Assembly (NCBI GenBank): GCA_021737145.1
Contig: JAIPEN010000010.1
Location: 84,898-148,897 of the forward strand
Reading direction: 5' to 3'
Source of the DNA: Desulfarculaceae bacterium
Lineage (GTDB): Bacteria > Desulfobacterota > Desulfarculia > Desulfarculales > Desulfarculaceae
DNA length: 64,000 nucleotides
Shown here piece after piece: positions 17,332 through 25,590 of this stretch (within the stretch, counting starts at the first letter, position 1; each line of letters starts with the position of its first letter). A program made the position numbers and the translations under genes. Under the pieces are notes generated by a model, which had not been told where the DNA came from, did no database searches, and worked only from the letters and a program-made list of their open reading frames with translations.

Positions 17332-17848
17332 TCCCGAGGCCGAGCTGGGGCGCATCGCGGCCTTTGCCGAGCAGTGGCAGAGTCTTTTCCGCCCGGCCGA
17401 GGTGGCCTACACCCCGGCCCACTTCACCGCCGAGCTGGAGCGCCTGCAACAAGCCAAACGCCTGCGCCTGTATCTGATCACCCGTCCCCAGGCCCCGGTG
17501 GCCCTGGCCATCATGGACGGTTTGAGCCAGAGCGAGGCTATCGAGCTGCTGTCCTTGGCTCCCCTGGACGAGGCGGACACGGTGCGGCCCTGGCTGGCCA
17601 CCCCGGCCCAGCGGCGGCAGATGATGGCCGGCGCGCCCGAGGAGGCCAGCGGCCGGGGGGTGTATCCCTTTCTGGTGGGCGAACCCGAGGGCCTGGCCCT
17701 GATCGACCTGGAACCCGAGGGCCTGGTGCTGGCCATGGCCAGGTGGGGGCATCTGAACGTCTTGGACGAGGAGCCGCTGATCGCCGAGCGGCTGCATCTG
17801 CTGGGGCAGCAGATCGAGCGACTGGGCAAGCCGGGATCCGGCGAGTAG
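17303..17848 (+). CDS. Conserved-looking protein of unknown function, coupled to ttuA
   Basis: GTG 17303 lies inside the end of the thiolase gene, with GGAGGAGAGG upstream, so translation is probably coupled. The 181-residue product has no signal peptide or membrane helix. It reads like an alpha/beta protein (RLRLYLITRPQAPVALAIMD, EGLALIDLEPEGLVLAMARW, NVLDEEPLIAERLHLLGQQ). I recognise no family. The tight overlap suggests a role linked to tRNA thiolation or simple co-expression. Confidence 0.68.
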   Translation: MRLKQAVSFDPEAELGRIAAFAEQWQSLFRPAEVAYTPAHFTAELERLQQAKRLRLYLITRPQAPVALAIMDGLSQSEAIELLSLAPLDEADTVRPWLATPAQRRQMMAGAPEEASGRGVYPFLVGEPEGLALIDLEPEGLVLAMARWGHLNVLDEEPLIAERLHLLGQQIERLGKPGSGE

Positions 17849-17897
17849 ACATCTATTCTATATAGAGGCTCCTGAGCGGCGGACCCTGATAGGGGTG

Positions 17898-17932
17898 CTG
17901 TTGGGTTTCGCTTCGCTCTACCCAACCTACAC
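17898..17932. repeat. GTTGGGT palindromic REP, copy 3
   Basis: CTGTTGGGTTTCGCTTCGC is followed by TCTACCCAACCTAC. It is nearly identical to the copy at 18078. Between them, ATTGCCACGG (17974) and CTCGCAATGACC (18044) form the arms of another repeat type commonly seen as ATTGCCACG...CGCAATGAC in bacterial genomes. Confidence 0.85.
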
Positions 17933-18077
17933 TGTTCTAGATTCCGCTTTTCTTTAGTTCGGCAACATCAGAAACCAAGGAAGATTGCCACGGCCCGCCG
18001 CAAGGTAAGGCATTTTCCAGGCAACCTCACTTAGCGGCGGTCCTCGCAATGACCTTCTATGCTGGATATGAAGGGAC

Positions 18078-18110
18078 TGTTGGGTTTCGCTTCGCTCTAC
18101 CCAACCTACA
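18078..18110. repeat. GTTGGGT palindromic REP, copy 4
   Basis: TGTTGGGTTTCGCTTCGC is followed by TCTACCCAACCTACA. A degraded further copy (GGCTGCGCTCTAGCCGACC) follows at 18119. Confidence 0.85.
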
Positions 18111-18180
18111 GGAACTTTGGCTGCGCTCTAGCCGACCTACACTAATCTAGAAGCCTGGCGGGGCTAAGCGAGATAGCTAA

Positions 18181-18428
18181 ACTTGGCGGCACAGCCAGGC
18201 GTGGCTAGGCAAGGCGCGGGGGTAAGGGCTGGCAATGAAGGCCTAGCGGCACAGCCAGGCGTGGCTAGGCAAGGCGCGGGGGTAAGTGCTGGCAATGCAG
18301 GCTTGGCGGCACAGCCAGCCGCCGCCAGACAAGGCGTCTGGGGAGCGAGGGCCGGAGGCGTAGCCCGAGCTACGTCGAGGCCCAAGCGATCCCAGCAACG
18401 CGGTATGGCGGTGGCTGGCGAAGCCGGC
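18181..18428 (+). repeat. 60-bp tandem repeat running into a REPIN-like element, copy 2
   Basis: The block GGCGGCACAGCCAGGCGTGG (with AGCGGC in the second unit) begins at 18185 and repeats at 60-bp spacing (18181-18240, 18241-18300). A third start at 18301 then changes into the full family sequence CAGACAAGGCGTCTGGGGAG, AGGCGTAGCCCGAGCTACG and GGTGGCTGGCGAAGCC. The tandem part appears to be amplification of the left end of the element. The whole gap 17849-18431 is repeat DNA. Confidence 0.82.
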
Positions 18429-18431
18429 CTA

Positions 18432-18728
18432 TTACCGCGGAGGCCATTCGGGGCTAGGATCCACCGTAAACCAATAGAAAATCAGGGCCAGGGTGCCGCC
18501 CATGGTCACCCCCAGGACGCAGAGCACCAGCAGGCGGCCCATGCGATCGTCCAGGGGGCCGGTGGGCTTGTACCATCCCAGCTGTGCAAAGACCTTGAGC
18601 GCAATCCAGATGAAGACCACCAGCAGGACCAGCGCGATCCCGCTGAGGAAAACCCAGGTCAGCAGGCCGCCAAAGGCATCCAAGGCGCCCTCGCCCAGGT
18701 TTTCGTATGGCAGCGTAGGTTTGCGCAA
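18432..18728 (-). CDS. Small two-helix membrane protein
   Basis: The 98-residue product starts at TTG 18728; GGGGGAGG lies about ten bases upstream and no ATG fits better. It has two clear membrane helices, LLTWVFLSGIALVLLVVFIW and LLVLCVLGVTMGGTLALIFY, with a short loop (GWYKPTGPLDDRMGR). No family recognised. It precedes a repeat region on its 3' side and lies 79 bases downstream of rimO's end on the same strand, so it may share its transcript's tail. Confidence 0.6.
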   Translation of the reverse strand: MRKPTLPYENLGEGALDAFGGLLTWVFLSGIALVLLVVFIWIALKVFAQLGWYKPTGPLDDRMGRLLVLCVLGVTMGGTLALIFYWFTVDPSPEWPPR

Positions 18729-18807
18729 AAGACGGTTCCTCCCCCTTCAAGACCAAGTATATAGCATGGCGGGGCGCGATGTCCGAGCGGGGCGGGCGGC
18801 AATGCGG

Positions 18808-20127
18808 TTAAATCAGTACGCCTTCCAGGTCGTAATCATGGGTGGCGGTAATGCGGCAGGCGGCCATGGCGCCGGGCTGGGCCGAGCCCTCGGTGATGAT
18901 GACCAGGCCGTCCACCTCCGGGGCCTGGGCGGCGATGCGCCCGGCCCAGACCAGGTCGCTGTCCGGGTGGGGGCCCAGCACCAGGATGGGCAGCTCCGCG
19001 TCTTTGTGCCGGGCCAGGCGCTCGCGGCTGATTCCCCGCTGCAACTCCATGATGCGCTCCTGGCGCTCAAGGGCCAGCTCGGGCGGCGGGGCGGGCAGGC
19101 GGGCCGAGCGCGTGCCGGCCTCGGGCGAAAAGGCGAACACCCCCAAGCGGTCGAAGCCGGTCTGGGCCACGAAGCTCTCCAAAGCGGCGAACTCGGCCTC
19201 GCCCTCGCCGGGGTGGCCCACCAGCAGGGTGGTGCGCAGGATGGCCTCGGGGCAGAGAGCGCGCACCTCGGCCAGCAGGTCCTTTAGCTGCGCCCCGCTT
19301 TTGTTGCGGCCCATGGCCTGGAGCACCGGGTCGGCGATGTGCTGCAAGGGCAGGTCAAAGTATGGCACCACCTTGGGCGTGGCGGTCATGGCCTTAATCA
19401 GGGCGCGGTCCAGCAGGTCGGGATGCAGATAATGGGGGCGCAGCCAGGCGACGCCCTCCACCTCCGACAAAGCGGCCAGCAGCTCGGCCAGGCCCGGCCC
19501 GCCCAGGTCGCGGCCATAGGAGGTCAGGTCCTGGGCCACCAGGTTGAGCTCCTTGACCCCTTGCGCGGCCAGGGCCCGGGCCTCGGCCACCACGTCGTCC
19601 AGGGGGCGGGAGCGCAGGCGGCCCCGGATCTTGGGGATGGTGCAAAAGGCGCAGGAGTGCAGGCAGCCGTCGGCCACCCGCAGATAGGCCCAGCCCGGCC
19701 CGGTGCTGAGCGCCCGGGGATCGGACGCGCCGAACAGGGCGATGGGCGGGCTGATGGCCAGGCGCCCCTTTGGCGGCGCGGCCAGGTGCTCCAGCAGGCG
19801 GGGGGCCTCGCCGGGGGCTATGAATAGATCCGCCTCGGGCAGGCTGGCGGCCAGCTTCTTGCCGTAGCGCCCCACCAGGCATCCGGCCACCACCAGCCGC
19901 TGATGCTCGCCCTTGGTCTCGGCCAGTTCCAGGGCGGCCTCCACCGCCTCCTCCACCGCTGGCTGGATAAAGCCGCAGGTGTTTACCAGCAGCAGGTCCG
20001 CCTGGGCCGGGTCGCTGGTGGCGCTCCACCCGGCTTGCAGCAGGAGCCCGGCCAGGTGCTCGCCCTCCACCAGGTTCTTGGCGCAGCCCAGGTTGACCAG
20101 ATAGTAGGAGCCGCTCAGTTGGTCCAT
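18808..20127 (-). CDS. rimO: Ribosomal protein S12 methylthiotransferase RimO
   Basis: This radical SAM enzyme adds a methylthio group to the conserved aspartate of ribosomal protein S12. Residues 1-110 form the UPF0004 domain with cysteines 15, 51 and 83 for the auxiliary cluster (NLGCAKN, NTCGFI, VAGCLVGRY); the radical SAM motif CLHSCAFC uses C155, C159 and C162; a TRAM-like tail follows. The total is 439 residues, as usual. I chose ATG 20127, which overlaps the end of the upstream membrane gene by 13 bases with GGTGAAGGG as ribosome site, rather than ATG 20166. RimO rather than MiaB is indicated by YYLVNLGCAKNLVEGE. Confidence 0.93.
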   Translation of the reverse strand: MDQLSGSYYLVNLGCAKNLVEGEHLAGLLLQAGWSATSDPAQADLLLVNTCGFIQPAVEEAVEAALELAETKGEHQRLVVAGCLVGRYGKKLAASLPEADLFIAPGEAPRLLEHLAAPPKGRLAISPPIALFGASDPRALSTGPGWAYLRVADGCLHSCAFCTIPKIRGRLRSRPLDDVVAEARALAAQGVKELNLVAQDLTSYGRDLGGPGLAELLAALSEVEGVAWLRPHYLHPDLLDRALIKAMTATPKVVPYFDLPLQHIADPVLQAMGRNKSGAQLKDLLAEVRALCPEAILRTTLLVGHPGEGEAEFAALESFVAQTGFDRLGVFAFSPEAGTRSARLPAPPPELALERQERIMELQRGISRERLARHKDAELPILVLGPHPDSDLVWAGRIAAQAPEVDGLVIITEGSAQPGAMAACRITATHDYDLEGVLI

Positions 20128-21080
20128 CCCTTCACCAGGTGGGCGTCGATCATGGCGCACATCCACAGGCCAAAGGCCACCGCGCCCAAAGCCAGCAGCC
20201 AGCCCAACCAGGCCGGAGCGGGCTTGAACAGGCGGCGCGCGTAATCATGCGCTTCCCAGCCGCGCCCGCCGCGCAGGATGCCGAGCGAGGCAAAGAAAAC
20301 ATAGCACTCCACCGCAAAGGGGGGAAAGCCCAGATAACCGGCCAGGGGCATCTCGAAAATCTTGGGTTCGGCCAGATAAGGGATGTTGTAGACCCAGCGG
20401 GCCCCGGCCAGCCAGTTCCAGGACTCCCAGAACGCCCCGCAGATGAGCCCGGCCATCAGCAGACCCAGGAAAGGCGACAAGTCTCCCCGCTCCCAACGGC
20501 GCATAAGGCTGGGGACACCATAAAAATGGTTCAAAGGCTCCAACAAAAACACCAGGGCACCCCAAACCAGCGGGAAAAACACCTTTGGCCAAACCATAGG
20601 TAATATTAGCATTAATGCGCCGGCACCAACAAAGTACGGATACCAGGCCCGAGTGGCGGGAATGGGGCGGACCTTGGCGCCCCAGCGGAATCCATGGACC
20701 CGCAGCAGCTCGTAGGTCTCCAAAATACCGGGCAGCACCGTGGCGTAGGCGATGAATGCGCCCGCCCAGCGCTCGGCCAAACGGGGCGGAACCCCCACGT
20801 AGAACCAGTCCTGAAGCCTCAGGTTGATCATTTCCCAGCCGAACCAGAAGGCGGCGCTGGCCAGGCACATGAGCAAAAAGGTGGGGAACCTATCTATAAT
20901 CAGGCTGTTTTTCGCTTTTCGCCGCACCAGGGCGTCGGCCAGGAAGATGTAGCCCCACCAGGCCATCTGGTAGAACCAGACCCGGATCCACTCCACCCCG
21001 GCCAGGGAGCCGGCCAGGGCAAAAGCGAACAGGCCGACCCCAAACCAACCGTGGCAAGTTTTTGACGCCAGGGGCTTCAT
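20115..21080 (-). CDS. Polytopic membrane protein of unknown function
   Basis: The 321-residue product starts at ATG 21080 after AAAGGAGCC. About eight hydrophobic segments are visible (GVGLFAFALAGSLAG, FLLMCLASAAFWFGWEMIN, LILPMVWPKVFFPLVWGALV, FLGLLMAGLICGAFWESWNW, WLGWLLALGAVAFGLWMC). The region GAFWESWNWLAGARWVYNIP, then KIFEMPLAGYLGFPPFAVEC, is a motif seen in a widespread unnamed membrane family, slightly reminiscent of lycopene cyclase-type helices. Function not known. It overlaps rimO by 13 bases, so the two are translationally coupled. Confidence 0.75.
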   Translation of the reverse strand: MKPLASKTCHGWFGVGLFAFALAGSLAGVEWIRVWFYQMAWWGYIFLADALVRRKAKNSLIIDRFPTFLLMCLASAAFWFGWEMINLRLQDWFYVGVPPRLAERWAGAFIAYATVLPGILETYELLRVHGFRWGAKVRPIPATRAWYPYFVGAGALMLILPMVWPKVFFPLVWGALVFLLEPLNHFYGVPSLMRRWERGDLSPFLGLLMAGLICGAFWESWNWLAGARWVYNIPYLAEPKIFEMPLAGYLGFPPFAVECYVFFASLGILRGGRGWEAHDYARRLFKPAPAWLGWLLALGAVAFGLWMCAMIDAHLVKGWTN

Positions 21081-21113
21081 AGGCTCCTTTTTACCATAAA
21101 CTACCGTGAAACA

Positions 21114-22487
21114 TTAGCTCTTTTTCTTGTTTTTACTGTAGCTTACCTCAGGAATCGGCGGCGGAGGCTCCTGAGGGGACAAACCCTCGGTTTTGAGCCA
21201 GGCCATCAAATCGGCCAGGGCGCGGCGTGCCTGGGCCGCCCCACGCTGCTTTTTATAGACCTTTTCCTCCAGGGGAGGCAGCAAACCGAAGTTCACATTT
21301 GATGGCTGGAAGTCTTTGGTGGCTTTATTTTGCAAATGCGTAACCAAACCTCCCAGTGCGGTTGTCGGCGGTGGGGTCAGTAAAGCTTCTTTGTGCATCA
21401 GGCGTGTCGCGTTGATTCCACATAGCATCCCCATGGCGGCCGACTCGACATACCCCTCCACGCCGGACAGTTGTCCGGCCACGAATAGGTGTGGATATGC
21501 CAACAAGCGTTGATTAGGGTCCAAAACCCTGGGCGCGTCCAAAAAGGTGTTGCGGTGGATGGATCCCCAGCGCACGAACTCGGCCGAGGCCAGGGCCGGG
21601 ATAAGGCGCAATACCTGGTTTTGCGCCTCATAGGTCAGTTTGGTCTGAAAGCCAACCAGGTTGAGCATGGTGCCGTCCCGGTTTTCCTTCCTGAGCTGCA
21701 CCACGGCGTGCGGCCAGCGCCCGGTGCGGGGATCGTCCAGGCCCACCGGCTTCATGGGACCGAAAAGCAAGGTTTTTTCACCTCGCGCCGCCATGACCTC
21801 GATGGGCAGGCAGCCCTCGAAGAAGCGGGGGTTTTCGAAATCCTTTAGCGGCACCTGGGCCCCAGAGGTGAGCGCGGCATAAAAACGCTCATATTCACCC
21901 TTGCTTAATGGACAATTGAGGTAATCGCCCTCCCCTGGCTCGCCGTAGCGGTCCCCCCAGTAGGCCGAGGACATATCCACCGTGTCCAGGGTCACTATCG
22001 GGGCGATGGCATCGTAAAAATGTAAGTGATCACTGCTAGTTGCCTTGCCAAGCACCTCCGCGAGGCCCTCGGTGGTCAAGGGGCCGGTGGCCAAAATGGC
22101 GGGCGTGGTGGGCAGCTGGTCCACCCGGCGGGTCTCGCGCGATATGTTGGGCTCGGCCTCGATCTGGGCCTCCATATGTTGGGCAAAGCGCTCCCGATCC
22201 ACGGCCAGGGCCTTTCCCGCGCCCACCGCGGTGGCCCGGGCCGCTTTTATCATGGCCGAGCCCATGATGGCCATCTCGGCCTTGAGCAGGCCCACCGCGC
22301 TGGTGACCTGGGCCGAGCGCAGGGAGTTGGAGCAGACCAGCTCGCCCAGGCGCGGCGAGTGATGGGCCGGGGTGAATTCAGCGGGTTTCATCTCCACCAG
22401 GGTCACCTTGGCCCCGAAACGGGCCGCGGCCAGGGCCGCCTCGCAGCCGGCCAGCCCTCCCCCGATCACCAAAAGCTCTTGCGCCAT
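21114..22487 (-). CDS. trmFO: Folate/FAD-dependent tRNA (uracil-54-C5)-methyltransferase TrmFO
   Basis: TrmFO makes m5U54 in the tRNA T-loop using methylenetetrahydrofolate and FADH2. The N-terminus has the FAD-binding motif VIGGGLAGCEAA, followed by ELVCSNSLRS, CPLSKGEYERFYAAL, LFGPMKPVGL, LVGFQTKLTYEAQ and the C-terminal FAD part LFVAGQLSGVEGYVESAAMG, all standard for the family. The length of 457 is slightly above the usual 435-450 because of a Pro/Lys-rich tail. ATG 22487 starts it. It lies 34 bases upstream of the membrane protein gene, so trmFO, this gene and rimO form one operon. Confidence 0.95.
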   Translation of the reverse strand: MAQELLVIGGGLAGCEAALAAARFGAKVTLVEMKPAEFTPAHHSPRLGELVCSNSLRSAQVTSAVGLLKAEMAIMGSAMIKAARATAVGAGKALAVDRERFAQHMEAQIEAEPNISRETRRVDQLPTTPAILATGPLTTEGLAEVLGKATSSDHLHFYDAIAPIVTLDTVDMSSAYWGDRYGEPGEGDYLNCPLSKGEYERFYAALTSGAQVPLKDFENPRFFEGCLPIEVMAARGEKTLLFGPMKPVGLDDPRTGRWPHAVVQLRKENRDGTMLNLVGFQTKLTYEAQNQVLRLIPALASAEFVRWGSIHRNTFLDAPRVLDPNQRLLAYPHLFVAGQLSGVEGYVESAAMGMLCGINATRLMHKEALLTPPPTTALGGLVTHLQNKATKDFQPSNVNFGLLPPLEEKVYKKQRGAAQARRALADLMAWLKTEGLSPQEPPPPIPEVSYSKNKKKS

Positions 22488-22940
22488 GCCCTTACGTCAC
22501 CTTTCCAACGTTCCGCGCCCCGCCGCCGCCCAACGGACGGCCTCCAGGGGGCCGGTTTTTGCCTTTGCAGGCATCAAATTCGTCCCGGTTTGGGGGCCCG
22601 CTGGCCTCATTACCAACCATGCCCGCATTTTACGGTTATTTTTCTTTTTATTTGGCACTTTTATCGCGGCCACTACTTTTCGGCTTTTTGGGAGTCTCAG
22701 AGGTTTCACGTGGCCGTTTATGCCTCCGGGCCAACCCTCAACCCCACTACTAAGTGCGGTTATGGCGGCCCTGGCGCGCTCTGGCGCCTTTTATCGCCGG
22801 ATCTGAGCCGCCGGAATCCCCTTGGCCCTGTTTCCTATCCATTTATTTGGCGCAGTTTGTCTGCTTGTTCTTATTACTTTACAGTTTTCCCCGCACAATT
22901 ATACAATCTCTGTATCCCCTTTGCCTCCCTGGAGAGCCCC
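22488..22940. other. AT-richer intergenic region
   Basis: This is the divergent gap between trmFO and the histidine kinase gene. It contains a possible plus-strand hairpin with a T-run (CGGCC...GGCCGGTTTTTG, 22529-22560), a partial parS-like sequence (GGTTTCACGTGG, 22702-22713) and a pyrimidine-rich stretch (22860-22910). A frame continuing upstream from the kinase exists here but shows no protein-like pattern. I see no gene or RNA that I can name. Confidence 0.35.
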
Positions 22941-25313
22941 GTGGCTAGACCCCTGGTTGACCTGAACCGGATTTTCGAGGAATTCCGGCCCATCCTGGCC
23001 CGGCGCATGCCGCCCAACCGCCAGGGCCGGGCCCTTATCGCCACGGTGGGCGGTCTGCTGGGGGCCAGCGGGGGTTCGGTCTGCGCCTGGGAGCGCGGCG
23101 GCCAGCTCACCTTGTCCGCCACCTGGGGCCTGCCGCCGGCCGGGGCCCGCCGTTTGCGCTCGCTCAGTCAATCCCCCCCGGCCTGCCCGGGCGAGCCCCT
23201 GGGCCGCATCGGCTGGGTGATCATCCCCCCCGGCGGCTCGGTGGCCGGCAGCGGCTGGCCGGTGCTGGAAAAGCTCCTGGGCGATTTGGCCATTCGCCAA
23301 TACGTGGCCCTTTGGCCTTTGGCCCGCATCTGGGGCAGCGGCATGGCCATTATGCGCTTCAAGGAAAATCCGGCCTGGGGCGCGGACTTCGGCCACTCCT
23401 GCTCCAACGCCTTGGCCGCGGCCATTGACAACGCGCTGTTGCAAAGCCAGGTCTCCCACCGCCAGGGCGACTACAGCCGCATCTTTGCCAACAGCCGGGA
23501 CATGATCTATCTCTCCACCCGGGACGGCTCCTGGGTGGACGTGAACCCGGCGGGCGTGGAGATGCTGGGCTACGACTCGGCCGAGCAGCTTCTGTCCACC
23601 CCGGACAGCGCCCAAAAAGCCTATCTCAACCCGCAAGACCGCCAGGCCTTTCAGACCGCCATCGAAAAAGACGGCTTTGTAAAGGACTACGAGGTCGCCT
23701 TCAAGAAAAAGGACGGCACGCCCATCGAGGTGGCCATCACCGCCTCGGTGCGCCGGCGCAACGGTTCGGTGGTCGGCTACGAGGGCATAATCAAGGATAT
23801 CACCGCCAGCAAGCGGGCCCAAGCCCAGGCCGAGGCCGAGCACCGGCTGGTGGCCTCCATCCTGGAGGTGATGCCCGTGGCCATCTTCGTGGTGGACCGC
23901 GACCACGAGGTTATCCACTGGAACAAGGCCTGCGAGGAACTCACCGGCTGGAACCGGGAGGACATCCTGGGCACCGACCAGGTGTGGCGGGTGTTTTACC
24001 GGCCCAAGGGGGTTTCCCTGGCCGACGTGGTGGTGGAGGACGACCCCAAACGGCTCCAAAGCATCTATGGCAAGGAAAACCTCCGGCGCTCGCCCCTGGC
24101 CCCCGAGGCCTGGGAGGCGGAGAAGTTCTTCGAGTCCCTGGGCGGCAAGCCCCGCGAGCTGTTTTTCACCGCCGCGCCGCTGCGCGACCAGGACGGCAAG
24201 GTCACCGGCGCGGTGGAGGCCATCCTGGACACCACCGAGATCAAGGAGCTGCAGCGCAAGCTGGCCGAGAGCGAGGCGCTTTACCGCACTTTGGTCGAGT
24301 CCAACCGCGAGGGCATCGTGCTGCACGACTACGAGAGCTTCGTCTTCGCCAACCAGAGCTTTTTGGAGTGCTTCGGCCTGGAGCGCCTGGAGCAGGCGGG
24401 CAGCGACTTTTTGGAGTTGTTGGCCGACTCCTGCCGCCGGCAATATCTGGAATGGATGCGCTCGGTGGAGCTGGGCGACGCGGCCCAGGTCTTCGAGGGC
24501 CAGGGCATCCGCCCGGACGGCCTGTTCGACCTGGAAGTCACCGCCACCCCCTGCCCCTACCGGGGCTCCAGCGCCGTCCTGTTCACCATCCGCGACGTGA
24601 CCATGCGCAAATCCATGGAGGAGCAGCTAATCCGCTCCGAGCGCCTGGCCGCCACCGGCAAGCTGGCCTTTGACATCGCCCACGAGGTGAACAACCCCCT
24701 GGGCGGCATCCTCACCTACGCCCACCTGCTGGGCGAGGACCTGAAGGGCCAGGACGAGCTGGCCCCCACCGTGGACAAGATCATCAAGCTGACCAACCGC
24801 TGCAAGATCATCGTGCGCGGCCTGCTGGACTTCGCCCGCCAGGACACCCCGGAAAAAGAGCCCATGGACTTGAACCGGGTGCTGTTGGAGGTGCTCTCGC
24901 TCATGGAGGGGCACATGATCCTGCGGCGGGTGGAGATAAGCCAGGACTGGCAGCACGGCCTGCCCGTGTTCTGGGGCCAGCGGGCCAAGCTGGAGCAGGT
25001 GTTTCTGAACATGCTCATCAACGCGGCCGAGGCCATGGACGGCGAGGGCAAGCTGGAGATCTCCACCGCCCACGACGAGCCTGCCCAGGAGCTGAGGGTG
25101 GTGTTCAAGGACGACGGCCCGGGCATGGACGAGGAAGTGGTTCGGCGCATCTTCGAGCCCTTTTACACCACCAAGCCCCGCGGCCGGGGCACCGGCCTGG
25201 GCCTGGCCATCAGCCACGGCATAATCCAGCAGCACGGCGGGCGGGTCAAGGTGGACACCGCGCCCGGCCAGGGCTGCACCTTCACCATTATCCTTCCCGT
25301 AAACGAAGCCTGA
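22941..25313 (+). CDS. Multi-PAS sensor histidine kinase
   Basis: The start GTG 22941 follows TGGAGAGCC; the frame is open upstream, but the GAF-like homology begins here. The 790-residue product has a GAF-like domain (about 20-165), three PAS domains (about 175-300, with IFANSRDMIYLSTRDGSWVD; about 300-440; about 440-565), a HisKA domain with the phospho-acceptor in DIAHEVNNPLGGILTYAHLL, and a HATPase domain (NMLINAAEAM, DDGPGMDEE, GTGLGLAIS). It has no membrane helix, so it is a soluble sensor. No response regulator is adjacent. The signal is unknown; PAS domains often bind haem, flavin or small ligands. Confidence 0.9.
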   Translation: MARPLVDLNRIFEEFRPILARRMPPNRQGRALIATVGGLLGASGGSVCAWERGGQLTLSATWGLPPAGARRLRSLSQSPPACPGEPLGRIGWVIIPPGGSVAGSGWPVLEKLLGDLAIRQYVALWPLARIWGSGMAIMRFKENPAWGADFGHSCSNALAAAIDNALLQSQVSHRQGDYSRIFANSRDMIYLSTRDGSWVDVNPAGVEMLGYDSAEQLLSTPDSAQKAYLNPQDRQAFQTAIEKDGFVKDYEVAFKKKDGTPIEVAITASVRRRNGSVVGYEGIIKDITASKRAQAQAEAEHRLVASILEVMPVAIFVVDRDHEVIHWNKACEELTGWNREDILGTDQVWRVFYRPKGVSLADVVVEDDPKRLQSIYGKENLRRSPLAPEAWEAEKFFESLGGKPRELFFTAAPLRDQDGKVTGAVEAILDTTEIKELQRKLAESEALYRTLVESNREGIVLHDYESFVFANQSFLECFGLERLEQAGSDFLELLADSCRRQYLEWMRSVELGDAAQVFEGQGIRPDGLFDLEVTATPCPYRGSSAVLFTIRDVTMRKSMEEQLIRSERLAATGKLAFDIAHEVNNPLGGILTYAHLLGEDLKGQDELAPTVDKIIKLTNRCKIIVRGLLDFARQDTPEKEPMDLNRVLLEVLSLMEGHMILRRVEISQDWQHGLPVFWGQRAKLEQVFLNMLINAAEAMDGEGKLEISTAHDEPAQELRVVFKDDGPGMDEEVVRRIFEPFYTTKPRGRGTGLGLAISHGIIQQHGGRVKVDTAPGQGCTFTIILPVNEA

Positions 25314-25318
25314 TCTTT

Positions 25319-25460
25319 CCGGCTTGGCCAGCCAGCGTGCCGCTGGAGCCAAAGCGGGTCGAGTACGCTGGCACCCCAACCAGCCACCGTGGCTCCCGGT
25401 GAGAACCTTTGCCGGCCCAAGCCTTGGGTCGCCTTGTCTGCCAGCGGCTGGCTGCGCCGG
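25319..25460 (-). repeat. REPIN-like dispersed repeat, copy 3 (diverged)
   Basis: The end GTCGCCTTGTCTGCCAGCGG, then CTGGCTGCGCC, matches the family in reverse orientation; the other half (GGCTTGGCCAGCCAGCGTGC) also matches an end, but the centre is replaced by CACCCCAACCAGCCACCGTG-type sequence. It fills the gap between the kinase gene and the parS sites. Confidence 0.6.
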
Positions 25461-25504
25461 CGCCAGAAACACCGCCTCAAGGCCTTTCACGCGACACAGC
25501 TATA

Positions 25505-25520
25505 AGTTTCACGTGAAACA
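25505..25520. promoter_or_regulatory. parS: parS centromere site 1
   Basis: AGTTTCACGTGAAACA matches the ParB-binding consensus TGTTTCACGTGAAACA at 15 of 16 positions, with the palindrome intact. ParB spreads from such sites to segregate the origin region. Confidence 0.88.
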
Positions 25521-25560
25521 ATCCGAATGCGCACCTTTTCGATGCACCAAACCGGACCGA

Positions 25561-25576
25561 TGTTTCACGTGAAACC
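25561..25576. promoter_or_regulatory. parS: parS centromere site 2
   Basis: TGTTTCACGTGAAACC matches the consensus at 15 of 16 positions, with the 14-bp palindromic core perfect. It lies 56 bases from site 1, just past the end of rsmG, where parAB usually follow in other bacteria. parAB are not present here. Confidence 0.9.
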
Positions 25577-25590
25577 TTGGCTAATCGCCC

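Noticed and set aside
22702..22713. Partial parS-like GGTTTCACGTGG
   Set aside because: Only one half of the palindrome is kept; likely chance.
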